Of a DNA stretch of 34,074 bases, positions 1-7,724 are shown piece after piece. Both the position numbers and the translations under genes were made by a program. Numbering within the stretch: position 1 is the stretch's first letter; the number at the start of each line of letters is the position of its first letter. The DNA lies in the NCBI GenBank assembly GCA_012103605.1, contig WLWL01000010.1, positions 1 to 34,074 on the forward strand. Reading direction: 5' to 3'. The stretch is from Candidatus Nanopelagicales bacterium (GTDB lineage Bacteria > Actinomycetota > Actinomycetes > S36-B12). The notes under the pieces were generated by a model. That model saw nothing but the letters and a program-made list of their open reading frames with translations. It was not told the DNA's origin and did no database searches.

Positions 1-481
1 CTTCGGAGCCTTCGGAGCCTTTGGACCGCCCGGGGTCCCGGGCGCCCGGCGAATCCTGCGCGTCCTGACGGTTCGTCGCGGTCGGCGTGAAGTCCGTGTG
101 TGCCACTTCGGGAACCACGCGCAGATGACCACGGCGGCCGTGCGTCGCGTCCCCAGCGGCGTCGTCACTGTCCGTACCGTCTGCCGTCGGCGCATCCGGT
201 GTCTCGAACCGGGGCTTGGCGGCCTCTCGCACTGCGTCGGCGAGTGCTTGCAGATCGTCGCTGCTTGGTTTCAGCGCGTCCGGATCCGGCGTGATGCGCA
301 CAACCTCCCAACCACGGGGAGCCGTCAAACGGTCACTGTGCATTTGGCACAGGTCGTAGCAGTGCGGTTCGGCGTAGGTTGCAAGTGGACCGACGACTGC
401 CGTCGAATCGGCGTATACATAGGTCAGAGTGGAGACCGCCGGCTGAGCACACGACGGCTTGGAGCAGCGGCGACGACTCAC
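1..481 (-). CDS. DUF3499 family protein, 3' end cut by window
   Basis: Reading the minus strand from 481 gives an open frame that leaves the window at base 1. The N-terminal part has the hallmarks of the actinobacterial DUF3499 family: a CSKPSC pair (C-x4-C), the stretch TLTYVYADSTAVVGPLATYAEPH, and an HCYDLCQMH cluster, followed by LTAPRGWEVVR. The Cys/His pattern suggests a small structural zinc site; function is unknown. The C-terminal tail seen here is low-complexity and charged, ending in a KGSEGSE repeat. I chose GTG at 481 because TAGCGT lies 7 nt upstream, which fits a leaderless start. GTG at 490 in the same frame is an alternative with a weak GAGGA upstream. The gene sits next to whiB2 and fbiA homologues as in mycobacteria (Rv3259 region). 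It lies downstream of the DUF5719 gene on the same strand but 138 bp away, so it probably has its own promoter. Confidence 0.85.
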   Translation of the reverse strand, partial: MSRRRCSKPSCAQPAVSTLTYVYADSTAVVGPLATYAEPHCYDLCQMHSDRLTAPRGWEVVRITPDPDALKPSSDDLQALADAVREAAKPRFETPDAPTADGTDSDDAAGDATHGRRGHLRVVPEVAHTDFTPTATNRQDAQDSPGARDPGRSKGSEGSE

Positions 482-488
482 GTCCGGC

Positions 489-494
489 ACGCTA
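489..494 (-). promoter_or_regulatory. Candidate leaderless -10 hexamer for DUF3499
   Basis: On the minus strand TAGCGT (TAnnnT pattern) stands 7 nt before GTG 481. No recognisable -35 or strong Shine-Dalgarno accompanies it. The surrounding gap (482-619) holds no other gene that I can support; only a short CGCC/GGCG hairpin near 528-540 was noticed. Confidence 0.35.
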
Positions 495-619
495 GCGGTC
501 AGATCCTCATCACCGGTGTAGCCGCGCCGCCTTCTGGCGAAACGCCGTCCCGTGTGCCTGAACAGGGAACGTCCGTGCTCCGCGGGGAGGTGCTCGGAAA
601 CTGTTGATCGCGGCTGGCG

Positions 620-2143
620 CTAGCGGCCGACCACCGCGACGTCCGCAACAGCCTGAGGCACGGGCACCCGCACCCGCAACGGCTTCCACGGATAGCCGGT
701 GATTAGGTCACCAAAGTCAGACCGCTCCTTCACCCGGTGCGCCGCCAAAATCGGCCCGGACCCGGGAACGGGCGTAATCACACCTGTGAACCAGTCGACA
801 TCTGTCGGAGGTTCGAAGGTGATCACCCGCACCTCACCCGCAGGTACCGACACCCGCACCGGCTCCGTCTCCTCCGCGATCGTTGTTCCCCCGCGGAAGG
901 GAAGCATCGTGACGTCCACCTCCACCGACGTAGCCGGGGCAGCAATCTGCAACTTCACATCAGTCGCATTCCGCACCGGAAGTCCACTCACCGCCGAAGG
1001 ACCGACAAAAGGCTGAGCGCCGGCGGTGAAGGACGCCTCGTTTTGCACATTGCGCCCACCAAAGAACTGCCGCATTCCCACCACGATCGGCTGATCCGAC
1101 GTCAACTGCAGCGCCGCCGGGAGAACCCCGTTCGGTGATGGCGGTAACGCAGGCGTCATATCCAAGGTCGTGACCGCGCCCGCAGGAACGGTGACGCTGC
1201 CACGATCGAACGGCTGGTAGCTCCCGTCCTGAGCGAGGACGCGAATATCCACGATCGCGTCGCTGTCGGTCGTCGACACCACCGACAGCACCCGCGCCCC
1301 GTCACCGGCCAAGATTCCGGGCAGGTAGACGTTCGTCGCCGGGTCGGCAGCAGCAGGGATCCAATCGGTTCCGATCGCGTCCAACCCGCTGCGCTGCTCG
1401 TCGACGACCGACGCCCCCACGCGACCCGCCCGCGCGATCACGTGGAAGGCGGTGCCATTGATACCGGGGGCCACCTCATCGAGGCGAACGATGATTCGGT
1501 CTTGGCCCGGGACGACCAGTCCCCGCGTCGTCGGCGTCTCGATCTCTCCTTCCGGGCCGTGAATAATCACATCCACGATCGCCGACGTGACATCCGGATT
1601 CACCAACACGACACGCGTCACACGACCGGCAACAGCGCCTCCCCCCATGAACCAGAAATCCGATCCGGCCGGGGCGCAAGCGGTGCTCGCCATCCCTCGA
1701 CCACGACCGCTGGGGTCGCGACCCCATTGATCGGCGATCAGGCCTGGCGCCAGCGCTCCCTCACCGTAAGCCTCGACTGCGGGCAATTCGATTCCGAACG
1801 CCTCGATCTGGCCTTGTTCGCCCGGTGCCTTCAGGTTGGAGCCTGCAGATTCCGCGCCCGGGAGGGTGCGCAGCCCCGCCTCGCCGTCGCCCTCTTGCCC
1901 CGGCTGGCCGGGAATGACAGCTCCCGTGACGCGAACGCCCAGATTTCCGCCCGTTCCCGGTTCCGGACACAACAACACGCTCGATCGAATGGGTTCGGCG
2001 ATCGTGGTCCGGGTCACCGATTCATCGGAGTTAGCCCCGGCGAGGAAGCCGACCCCGACGATGCTGGCGATCACGGCGAGAACAAGCAGCGGGGGCACCC
2101 ACCGGGACAGGCGCCCACCCGAGGTGCTGGTGACCGTGGTCAT
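620..2143 (-). CDS. DUF5719 family membrane-anchored extracytoplasmic protein
   Basis: 507 residues. A short basic N-terminus is followed by one hydrophobic segment (about residues 14-36, WVPPLLVLAVIASIVGVGFL), most likely a signal anchor. The rest is a non-membrane, beta-rich, Gly/Val/Pro-rich domain of about 470 residues with no catalytic motif that I recognise, matching the actinobacterial DUF5719 family in size and in context. Only two cysteines stand out, one soon after the anchor (VLLCPEPGTGG) and one near residue 156 (TACAPAG), which could form an extracytoplasmic disulfide. Its ATG overlaps the stop of the large GT2/membrane gene by 4 nt (ATGA, 2140-2143), so the two are translationally coupled and probably work together at the cell envelope. 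Exact role unknown. Confidence 0.8.
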   Translation of the reverse strand: MTTVTSTSGGRLSRWVPPLLVLAVIASIVGVGFLAGANSDESVTRTTIAEPIRSSVLLCPEPGTGGNLGVRVTGAVIPGQPGQEGDGEAGLRTLPGAESAGSNLKAPGEQGQIEAFGIELPAVEAYGEGALAPGLIADQWGRDPSGRGRGMASTACAPAGSDFWFMGGGAVAGRVTRVVLVNPDVTSAIVDVIIHGPEGEIETPTTRGLVVPGQDRIIVRLDEVAPGINGTAFHVIARAGRVGASVVDEQRSGLDAIGTDWIPAAADPATNVYLPGILAGDGARVLSVVSTTDSDAIVDIRVLAQDGSYQPFDRGSVTVPAGAVTTLDMTPALPPSPNGVLPAALQLTSDQPIVVGMRQFFGGRNVQNEASFTAGAQPFVGPSAVSGLPVRNATDVKLQIAAPATSVEVDVTMLPFRGGTTIAEETEPVRVSVPAGEVRVITFEPPTDVDWFTGVITPVPGSGPILAAHRVKERSDFGDLITGYPWKPLRVRVPVPQAVADVAVVGR

Positions 2144-5100
2144 GGGTTCACCCCCGTCGAGTCGTCGCTCGCGTCGTTATTCACGTCGTTACTCGCGTCC
2201 TTCGTCGTCACGTCCCCATCATGAGAGTCCTCGAGCGAAGCGCCCTGCGTTGTTGGTGGCGTCGACGTGGACTCGGTCGGCTCCCTCGACTCGGTCGGCT
2301 CCCTCGACTCCCTCCGGTCGGTCGAATCCGAGGTCGCAGTCGCCACCAGTGTCAGGTCGAGAAAGTGGGGCACCTCGGGAGCGTCCGGTCGGTCTGGGTC
2401 ATCGGGGTCAGGATCAAGAACCCGACGCTCGGGCAGTGCGAGAACAATCAGCGCAAGAATGACGATGGCCTGGAAGATGAGCCACCCACGCCGAAGAGAG
2501 TCATCAAAGGACGCCACGACCGTGGATGTCGCTTTCTCCACCGGAACGACGAAGGCCGCCGCCCAATTCAGGGGCTCGGGAAGTTCAGCCCGGGCCAGAG
2601 TTTGACCATCGATGGACGCTGACCACTGCGTTGTCGATGTCACGCCCAACCACAGAACCCGAGAGCCAGGATCGACGTCCACAGCCTCGGGAAGAGCGCC
2701 GTCGAGGTACGGGTCGGTCCCGATGTCGCCGGGTTGAGCAATGTCGAGAGCCATCGGAAGGAACTCACCCGACGCGCTGTCGATGTCGAAGACCTGCGCT
2801 CGCGACGTAACACCGCTGATGCGCCACAGCACCTCTCCTTCCGCGCGAGCAAGTCGACGTAATCCCGGCTCGGAGTCGAGTGCCGGGACGATCGAACGCG
2901 AAGACTTCGCCGCGAGGGTGACGTATCGAACGCCGTACGAACGCAACGCGTCTACTTCCCCGCCGCCGCGGCCAGACGCCAACGCCGAAACGAAGTCGTC
3001 GATCGGCTCCCACACCTCCGGTTCAGGCATCGTCTCGGCCGATCCCAACGTCAGGGCCGATCCGCCGATGAGCATGTAGCGGACCTCCCCTTCTCCGTTA
3101 TCGGTCAAGACCAACGTTCGCGGGGCTTGCGGACCGTCGGCCTCGGCTGCGACGAATGCCGGCACATCCAGACGCGGTGCGCGCTGGACAACGTCATCGT
3201 TCGCGGGGATCCACCACGCGGTAGCAGCGACCGGCGTCAGCGCGGCTGCGACGAGTCCGATGGCGGCGAATGGCTGTCCGAGCGTGAAGCTCTGCCCCGC
3301 GAAGCGTTGTCGCAGACCGTCGACAGCGATTCCGCACGCGGCAATCATTGCCAGGCCCATCACCAGCGTCATCGGTCCGGGCCACGGCTGCGCAGGCACT
3401 TCTGCCCCGGGGGGAAGAACGGTGATCGTGGACTGGACTACTCCTATCGCCAACGCGAGTACCACCACGACCCACCACGCACTCACGTAGCTCGCCGTGT
3501 CTCGTCGGAACAACGCGAGGAAAGCCGCGAAAACGAGTCCAGCGGTCACCAGGAGCGGGTTCATCCCCGGTCCGCCGGGATGCAGCAGCAGCACATCGAT
3601 GGGCCGCAGGTTTGGATCGATGATCCCCGGGATGTTCAGTCCTGGCTCGACGAAGAAAAGTGCCGGATTGCTGATCAGATGCACAGTCCAGGGCATCAGG
3701 ACGAGCAACGGCACAACTATCGCGATGGCGAACCGTGTGATGATCGCCCACGCATCGGGTCCCAAACGACGGATGGCCACAATCGAGGCGATTACTGCGC
3801 AACCGAGAGCCACCACCCAGACCGCCGGGGTGGCGGCAAGGATCACGGACATCAACAAGGCCGTCCCCGCCGCTCGACGCATGGTGCCTGTGCGACGCGA
3901 CAGACGAAAACCAGAGCGAATCGCGAACGGCAAAGCGATAGCGGTGATCAATGTCCCGACGCGCCCCTGCGCGAACGCGCCGGTCATCGCCGGCAACAGC
4001 GCGTACGTGACGGCCATCCACGCCCGGATCACCTTGCTCGTCAGCATGCCCCGCGTCGCGACGTAGGCGCTCCAGCCGGCAAGCGGCGCAGCAAGAAGTA
4101 CGAGCACATTCATCGCCCAGTCGGGATTACCGAACAGCACCGTGGCCACGATCCCGACCACGATGAGGAACGGTGCCGAGGGTGTGTGCGACCCGGGACC
4201 GACGTCATGCCAGGCGCGCGTGTAGGACGCCCAGACATCGCGGGCTCCTTCGGGGACGGGAAGAAGTGCACCGCCTTGAAGCACGCCTTCGCCCCACCAC
4301 AGTCCACGGGTCGTGATGGCAGCCACGACCAACAAAGCCATGGTCGCGACAAGGCCAGGAGCCAGCAGGACACGGCGAAGAACTCCGGAGGAGTCGTCCG
4401 GCAGGTACGCGGCCTCGTCGTCAATCGGTCCGGATTCCAGGGCGCTGACACTCGTCGGGCCGGTCGCCGAACTGGTGGTCAGAAGCCCCCCGACGGCTTC
4501 GCCGACGTCACGCAACTGGTCGGCCGAGGTCGGCCGCAGTGATCGGGCTACCGATGCCGGTTCGACACTCGATCGGGAGACCAATGATCGAGATGCCGTC
4601 AGACGGCGAGGTTTCGCCAGCACGGCGAATTGCGCGCTCACTTCATCCCGTGCAGCCGCAAAGTCCTTGCCTACGAGATAGGTCAGCGCTCGAATGGCGC
4701 TGCCGATCAACAGGCGTAAGGCAACAAAGAACATTCCAACCGTCGTAGCGTGGGCAAGCAGCACCCGAATAGCGGCTTCTCGGTCCGCGCGGTGCGGACG
4801 GGCATCGCCGTCGCCGGCCTGGCGACGGCCATGCGCCGACGCCTCCCGGTGATGAAGGACAGCGTCCGCCGCCACCAGCACTCGACCACCGGCACGGTGA
4901 ACCCGCCAGCAAAAGTCCACGTCATCCCGATACAAGGGAAGGTGAGCATCGAAGCCGGCTAGTTCCTCCCAAACGTCCTGCCTGATCAGCATTCCTGCGG
5001 AACTGACGGCCAGGACATCACGAACGCCGTCGTGCTGCCCCTGGTCATGTTCGCGTCGCTCCAGTCCCGTCACGCGCCGCCCGTCACCGTCGATGCTGAC

Positions 5101-5640
5101 CCCGACTTCGAGGAGGAGTCGGCGGTCGTGCCAGCCGAGAATCTTCGGGCCGAGGACATCCGCGGACGGGTGCTCGTCCGCCGCCTGCAACAACCGCTCC
5201 AGGCACGTGGGGTCGGGCGCACTGTCGTCGTGCAGGAGCCATACCCATCGGACAACGTCGTCGGGCAACGCTGGTTGCCGGGCAGCGACGGACGCGAAGC
5301 CGGCCGCGGCGGCCGATCCGAAACCGTCGTTGACCTCACGCTCGACGACAGCGTCGGCTCCTAGTGACTCCCGGAGCACAGCCGGGCTCGAATCCTGTGA
5401 GGCGTTGTCGACACCGACAACCGAGTTCACCGGGCGTGTTTGGCGAGCGAGCGTGGTCAAGACCGCCGGCAGCCAGACCTCTCCATCGTGGCTGACGACG
5501 ATGGCGGTGACGAAGTGCTCGCGGGATGGAGGCCCCGTGTCAAGGATCAGACTGTCGGTGAAGGTATCCCACTCCGACTCAGCGCTGGGTTCACCGGAAA
5601 TGTCGTCATCGGCGACGCCAGGGGAAGCAGGCTCGGTCAC
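2140..5640 (-). CDS. GT2 glycosyltransferase fused to a large polytopic membrane domain
   Basis: 1166 residues. Residues about 42-270 form a GT2 domain (GT-A fold): TAIVVSHDGEVWLPAVL at the nucleotide site, a DD motif in WLLHDDSAPD, and LYRDDVDFCWRVHRAGGRV near the acceptor end, resembling rhamnosyl/galactofuranosyl-type transferases. After a linker come roughly a dozen hydrophobic segments from about residue 300 to 790, an extracytoplasmic domain, a last transmembrane helix near 1055-1075 and an acidic, Pro/Ser/Thr-rich tail. The membrane part recalls GT-C or polymer-handling proteins but I cannot name its family. The start is GTG at 5640, preceded by TACTCT with a 6-nt gap, the pattern of a leaderless transcript. 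The gene lies 31 nt after the whiB stop and overlaps DUF5719 by 4 nt. A role in transferring sugars to a lipid-linked envelope polymer is inferred. Confidence 0.82.
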   Translation of the reverse strand: MTEPASPGVADDDISGEPSAESEWDTFTDSLILDTGPPSREHFVTAIVVSHDGEVWLPAVLTTLARQTRPVNSVVGVDNASQDSSPAVLRESLGADAVVEREVNDGFGSAAAAGFASVAARQPALPDDVVRWVWLLHDDSAPDPTCLERLLQAADEHPSADVLGPKILGWHDRRLLLEVGVSIDGDGRRVTGLERREHDQGQHDGVRDVLAVSSAGMLIRQDVWEELAGFDAHLPLYRDDVDFCWRVHRAGGRVLVAADAVLHHREASAHGRRQAGDGDARPHRADREAAIRVLLAHATTVGMFFVALRLLIGSAIRALTYLVGKDFAAARDEVSAQFAVLAKPRRLTASRSLVSRSSVEPASVARSLRPTSADQLRDVGEAVGGLLTTSSATGPTSVSALESGPIDDEAAYLPDDSSGVLRRVLLAPGLVATMALLVVAAITTRGLWWGEGVLQGGALLPVPEGARDVWASYTRAWHDVGPGSHTPSAPFLIVVGIVATVLFGNPDWAMNVLVLLAAPLAGWSAYVATRGMLTSKVIRAWMAVTYALLPAMTGAFAQGRVGTLITAIALPFAIRSGFRLSRRTGTMRRAAGTALLMSVILAATPAVWVVALGCAVIASIVAIRRLGPDAWAIITRFAIAIVVPLLVLMPWTVHLISNPALFFVEPGLNIPGIIDPNLRPIDVLLLHPGGPGMNPLLVTAGLVFAAFLALFRRDTASYVSAWWVVVVLALAIGVVQSTITVLPPGAEVPAQPWPGPMTLVMGLAMIAACGIAVDGLRQRFAGQSFTLGQPFAAIGLVAAALTPVAATAWWIPANDDVVQRAPRLDVPAFVAAEADGPQAPRTLVLTDNGEGEVRYMLIGGSALTLGSAETMPEPEVWEPIDDFVSALASGRGGGEVDALRSYGVRYVTLAAKSSRSIVPALDSEPGLRRLARAEGEVLWRISGVTSRAQVFDIDSASGEFLPMALDIAQPGDIGTDPYLDGALPEAVDVDPGSRVLWLGVTSTTQWSASIDGQTLARAELPEPLNWAAAFVVPVEKATSTVVASFDDSLRRGWLIFQAIVILALIVLALPERRVLDPDPDDPDRPDAPEVPHFLDLTLVATATSDSTDRRESREPTESREPTESTSTPPTTQGASLEDSHDGDVTTKDASNDVNNDASDDSTGVNP
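2271..2306. repeat. Two perfect 18-bp tandem copies (REPTES repeat)
   Basis: ACTCGGTCGGCTCCCTCG occurs twice back to back (2271-2288, 2289-2306) with a degenerate third copy starting at 2307. On the minus strand the unit encodes REPTES in the disordered C-terminal tail of the GT2/membrane protein. Slippage-prone low-complexity coding DNA. Confidence 0.8.
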
Positions 5641-5646
5641 CAGATC

Positions 5647-5652
5647 AGAGTA
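5647..5652 (-). promoter_or_regulatory. Candidate leaderless -10 for the large GT2 gene
   Basis: TACTCT on the minus strand is followed by exactly 6 nt (GATCTG) and then the GTG at 5640. The same hexamer and spacing precede the GT2 gene starting at 31111. This would give the GT2-DUF5719 pair its own leaderless transcript besides read-through from whiB. Confidence 0.5.
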
Positions 5653-5671
5653 CGGCCCACCAGCGGTGGAA

Positions 5672-5947
5672 TCAGACGGCGCGCTTCTTCAAACGGCGGC
5701 GTTCCCGCTCGGACAGGCCGCCCCAGATGCCAAACCGCTCATCGTTGGAGAGCGCGTACTCCAGGCAGTCGTTGCGCACATCGCACGACAAGCAGACCCG
5801 CTTAGCTTCACGCGTGCTGCCGCCCTTTTCCGGGAAGAAAGCTTCGGGATCGGTCTGTGCGCACAGTGCCTGCTCTTGCCAGGCGAGTTCTTCGACGTCG
5901 GACAGTGGAAGGAGCGCCAACTCCGCGATCGTTCCTCGCTCGGACAC
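5672..5947 (-). CDS. whiB2: WhiB-family iron-sulfur transcriptional regulator (WhiB2-like)
   Basis: 91 residues with the complete Wbl signature: four cysteines at C29, C52, C55 and C61 (C-x22-C-x2-C-x5-C) that ligate a redox- and NO-sensitive [4Fe-4S] cluster, then the GIWGGL turn (73-78) and a basic RERRRLKKRAV DNA-contacting tail. Proteins of this family act by binding region 4 of the principal sigma factor. WhiB2/WhmD homologues are linked to septation and cell division, and the neighbouring fbiA matches the mycobacterial whiB2-fbiA divergent arrangement. The start is GTG at 5947, fixed by a strong GAGGAGGG Shine-Dalgarno 6 nt upstream. Subfamily assignment rests on sequence (CAQTDPEAFFPEKGGSTREAK) plus synteny. 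Confidence 0.93.
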   Translation of the reverse strand: MSERGTIAELALLPLSDVEELAWQEQALCAQTDPEAFFPEKGGSTREAKRVCLSCDVRNDCLEYALSNDERFGIWGGLSERERRRLKKRAV

Positions 5948-6002
5948 GCAGGACCCTCCTCGACCCCCGGCTCACGCTCTAGTGAACGTGCTTACGGGGT
6001 GT

Positions 6003-6031
6003 ATTACAGGGGTGTAGTTCGTCTTCGTCAA
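6003..6031 (-). promoter_or_regulatory. whiB2 promoter (TTGACG-17 nt-TGTAAT)
   Basis: On the minus strand TTGACG (forward 6026-6031) is separated by exactly 17 nt from TGTAAT (forward 6003-6008), near-consensus -35 and -10 elements for a housekeeping sigma factor. The predicted transcription start is near 5996, giving a leader of about 50 nt that contains the strong ribosome site. This is the best sigma70-type promoter seen in the window. Confidence 0.7.
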
Positions 6032-6100
6032 GCCCGATCCTCACATTGGTGATCTTTTTGCCCCATATGCCCTTTTCATGGACCCAAAACCACCGTTAAT

Positions 6101-6112
6101 CGGGTAATCCCG
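6101..6112. promoter_or_regulatory. Small inverted repeat in the whiB2/fbiA divergent region
   Basis: CGGG-TAAT-CCCG lies in the intergenic region 5948-6173, upstream of fbiA. TTAATC and GTAATC hexamers here could be -10 elements for the fbiA operon (TTTTCA at 6073-6078 is 17 nt before TTAATC), but none is convincing. Offered as the only structured sequence on the fbiA side. Confidence 0.2.
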
Positions 6113-6173
6113 TGGGCCCGTCTCCCGGATCTCCCTCAGAGGGCAACAAACGCCGCAATGGTTGGATGCACGG

Positions 6174-7193
6174 ATGCGCATCACCGCTCTCGCCGGGGGA
6201 ATCGGTGGCGCGCGCTTCCTTCGCGGACTTCGTCACCACGTTCAGCGGGTCACCGACGATTCTGTACAACGCGAAACCGACGGCACCGAGATAACCGTGA
6301 TCGGCAATACCGGGGACGACATCTGGATCCACGGGCTGCGGGTGTGCCCCGATCTGGACACCGTGATGTACACCCTCGGGGAGGGAATCGATCCCGAGCG
6401 CGGCTGGGGCCGCCTCGACGAAACCTTCCGCGCCAAGGAAGAGCTGACCGCGTACGGAGTCGAGCCCACATGGTTCGGACTCGGCGATCGAGACATCGGG
6501 ACGCATCTGGTGAGAACGACGAGCCTGAACGCGGGCTACCCGCTCTCCCGCGTGACCGAAGCGCTGTGCGAACGCTGGCAACCCGGAGTCCACCTCGTTC
6601 CCATGACCGACGATCGCGCCGAGACGCACGTCATCGTCGATGATCCGGACAACCCAGGGACGGACATCGCCCTGCACTTTCAAGAGTGGTGGATTCGCTA
6701 TCGGGCATCACTGCCGGCGCGCCGGTTCGTCATCGTGGGAATCGAGGAGGCGACACCGGCTCCGGGAGTCGTGGATGCTCTGCGCAACGCCGATGTCATC
6801 GTTTTTCCTCCCAGTAATCCGATCGTCTCGATCGGAACGATCCTCGCGGTGCCCGGACTCGCGGACGAGCTTCGCACGGCCAAGGCCCCCGTGGTCGGCG
6901 TCAGCCCCATCATCTCCGGCGCCCCGGTCCGAGGCATGGCCGATGCATGCTTGCGAGCCAGCGGCATCGAGACCACCGCCGCAGCCGTGGCTCAGCACTA
7001 CGGCGCTCGCTCGAGTGGCGGTCTGCTGGACGGCTGGCTAGTGGACACCTCCGACGCCGCTTCGACACCGGTCATCGAGGAGGCGGGTATCACCGCTCGG
7101 GCCGTTCCGTTGCTGATGACCGATCTCGACGCGACGGCCGCCATGGCTGCCGAGACGTTGGACCTTGCTTCTCGCCTGCGCTCGACCCAGTGA
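6174..7193 (+). CDS. fbiA: 2-phospho-L-lactate transferase-type F420 biosynthesis enzyme (FbiA/CofD)
   Basis: 339 residues from ATG 6174. The N-terminus MRITALAGGIGGARFLRGL is the family's glycine-rich nucleotide-binding loop, followed by VIGNTGDDIWIHGLRVCPDLDTVMYTL, which carries the metal-binding Asp-Asp typical of CofD/FbiA, and by FPPSNPIVSIGTILAVPG near residue 210. In actinobacteria FbiA condenses enolpyruvyl-diphospho-5'-guanosine with the deazaflavin Fo to give dehydro-F420-0. An in-frame TTG at 6162 would add MDAR; ATG 6174 matches the family start but neither has a good Shine-Dalgarno. It is the first gene of a plus-strand operon that ends with fbiB, and it diverges from whiB2. Confidence 0.93.
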   Translation: MRITALAGGIGGARFLRGLRHHVQRVTDDSVQRETDGTEITVIGNTGDDIWIHGLRVCPDLDTVMYTLGEGIDPERGWGRLDETFRAKEELTAYGVEPTWFGLGDRDIGTHLVRTTSLNAGYPLSRVTEALCERWQPGVHLVPMTDDRAETHVIVDDPDNPGTDIALHFQEWWIRYRASLPARRFVIVGIEEATPAPGVVDALRNADVIVFPPSNPIVSIGTILAVPGLADELRTAKAPVVGVSPIISGAPVRGMADACLRASGIETTAAAVAQHYGARSSGGLLDGWLVDTSDAASTPVIEEAGITARAVPLLMTDLDATAAMAAETLDLASRLRSTQ

Positions 7194-7717
7194 TCGCTGG
7201 TTCAATGCCCCCCATGGACACCGCGACCGCTTTCACCTCCGATGGCGAGGCGGATCACTGGGTACCCGTCTCGCCGCGGCTGGTCACGGCTCGTCGCATC
7301 GTCCTAGTCGTGACGCTGGCACCCATCACCGCGATCGTGCTCGGAGTCCTCACGCTGCTGGGGGTAGTCACCTGGGTGTCCGTGGTGATTGCCGTCGCTG
7401 CACTGATCGGTCTGCTGTGGGGGTGGTGGCTCATTGGCCGACGGGTGCGCTCGTATGCCTACTGCGAGCGAGGCGATGACCTTCTGGTCTCCAGCGGAAT
7501 CTTGTTCCGACGTCTTGTCATCGTTCCCTACGGCCGCATGCAACTCGTTGACGTCAAGGCCGGGCCGATCGATCGGGCACTCGGAGTCACGACCGTTCAA
7601 CTCCACACGGCGGCTGCCACCACCGACGCATCTATTCCTGGACTCGAACCGCAGGTCGCCGCCGATCTCAGAGACCGCCTGGCACGACTGGGCGAAACCC
7701 GATCGTCCGGACTGTGA
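7190..7717 (+). CDS. Small membrane PH-domain protein (YdbS-like)
   Basis: About 175 residues. Two adjacent hydrophobic helices (IVLVVTLAPITAIVLGVL and VSVVIAVAALIGLLWGWWLI) are followed by a bacterial PH (bPH_2) domain with the characteristic run YAYCERGDDLLVSSGILFRRLVIVPYGRMQLVDVKAGPIDRALGVTTVQLHT, so it is membrane-bound with a cytoplasmic PH fold. Function is unknown; YdbS/YdbT pairs are linked to the envelope in other bacteria. Start is uncertain: GTG 7190 overlaps the fbiA stop as GTGA, the coupling used throughout this window, while ATG 7205 and ATG 7214 are in the same frame. The next gene follows after 7 nt and is its larger partner. Confidence 0.8.
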   Translation: MIAGSMPPMDTATAFTSDGEADHWVPVSPRLVTARRIVLVVTLAPITAIVLGVLTLLGVVTWVSVVIAVAALIGLLWGWWLIGRRVRSYAYCERGDDLLVSSGILFRRLVIVPYGRMQLVDVKAGPIDRALGVTTVQLHTAAATTDASIPGLEPQVAADLRDRLARLGETRSSGL

Positions 7718-7724
7718 CACCCCG

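Noticed and set aside
98-607. Plus-strand frame of 169 codons at the window start
   Set aside because: Antisense to the DUF3499 gene, whose Cys/His motifs and family sequence are clear on the minus strand.
3127-4542. Long plus-strand open frame (471 codons) opposite the GT2/membrane gene
   Set aside because: Composition is dominated by Arg, His, Asp, Gln and Gly as expected for the antisense frame of a GC-rich gene; no family motif, and the minus frame clearly encodes a membrane protein.
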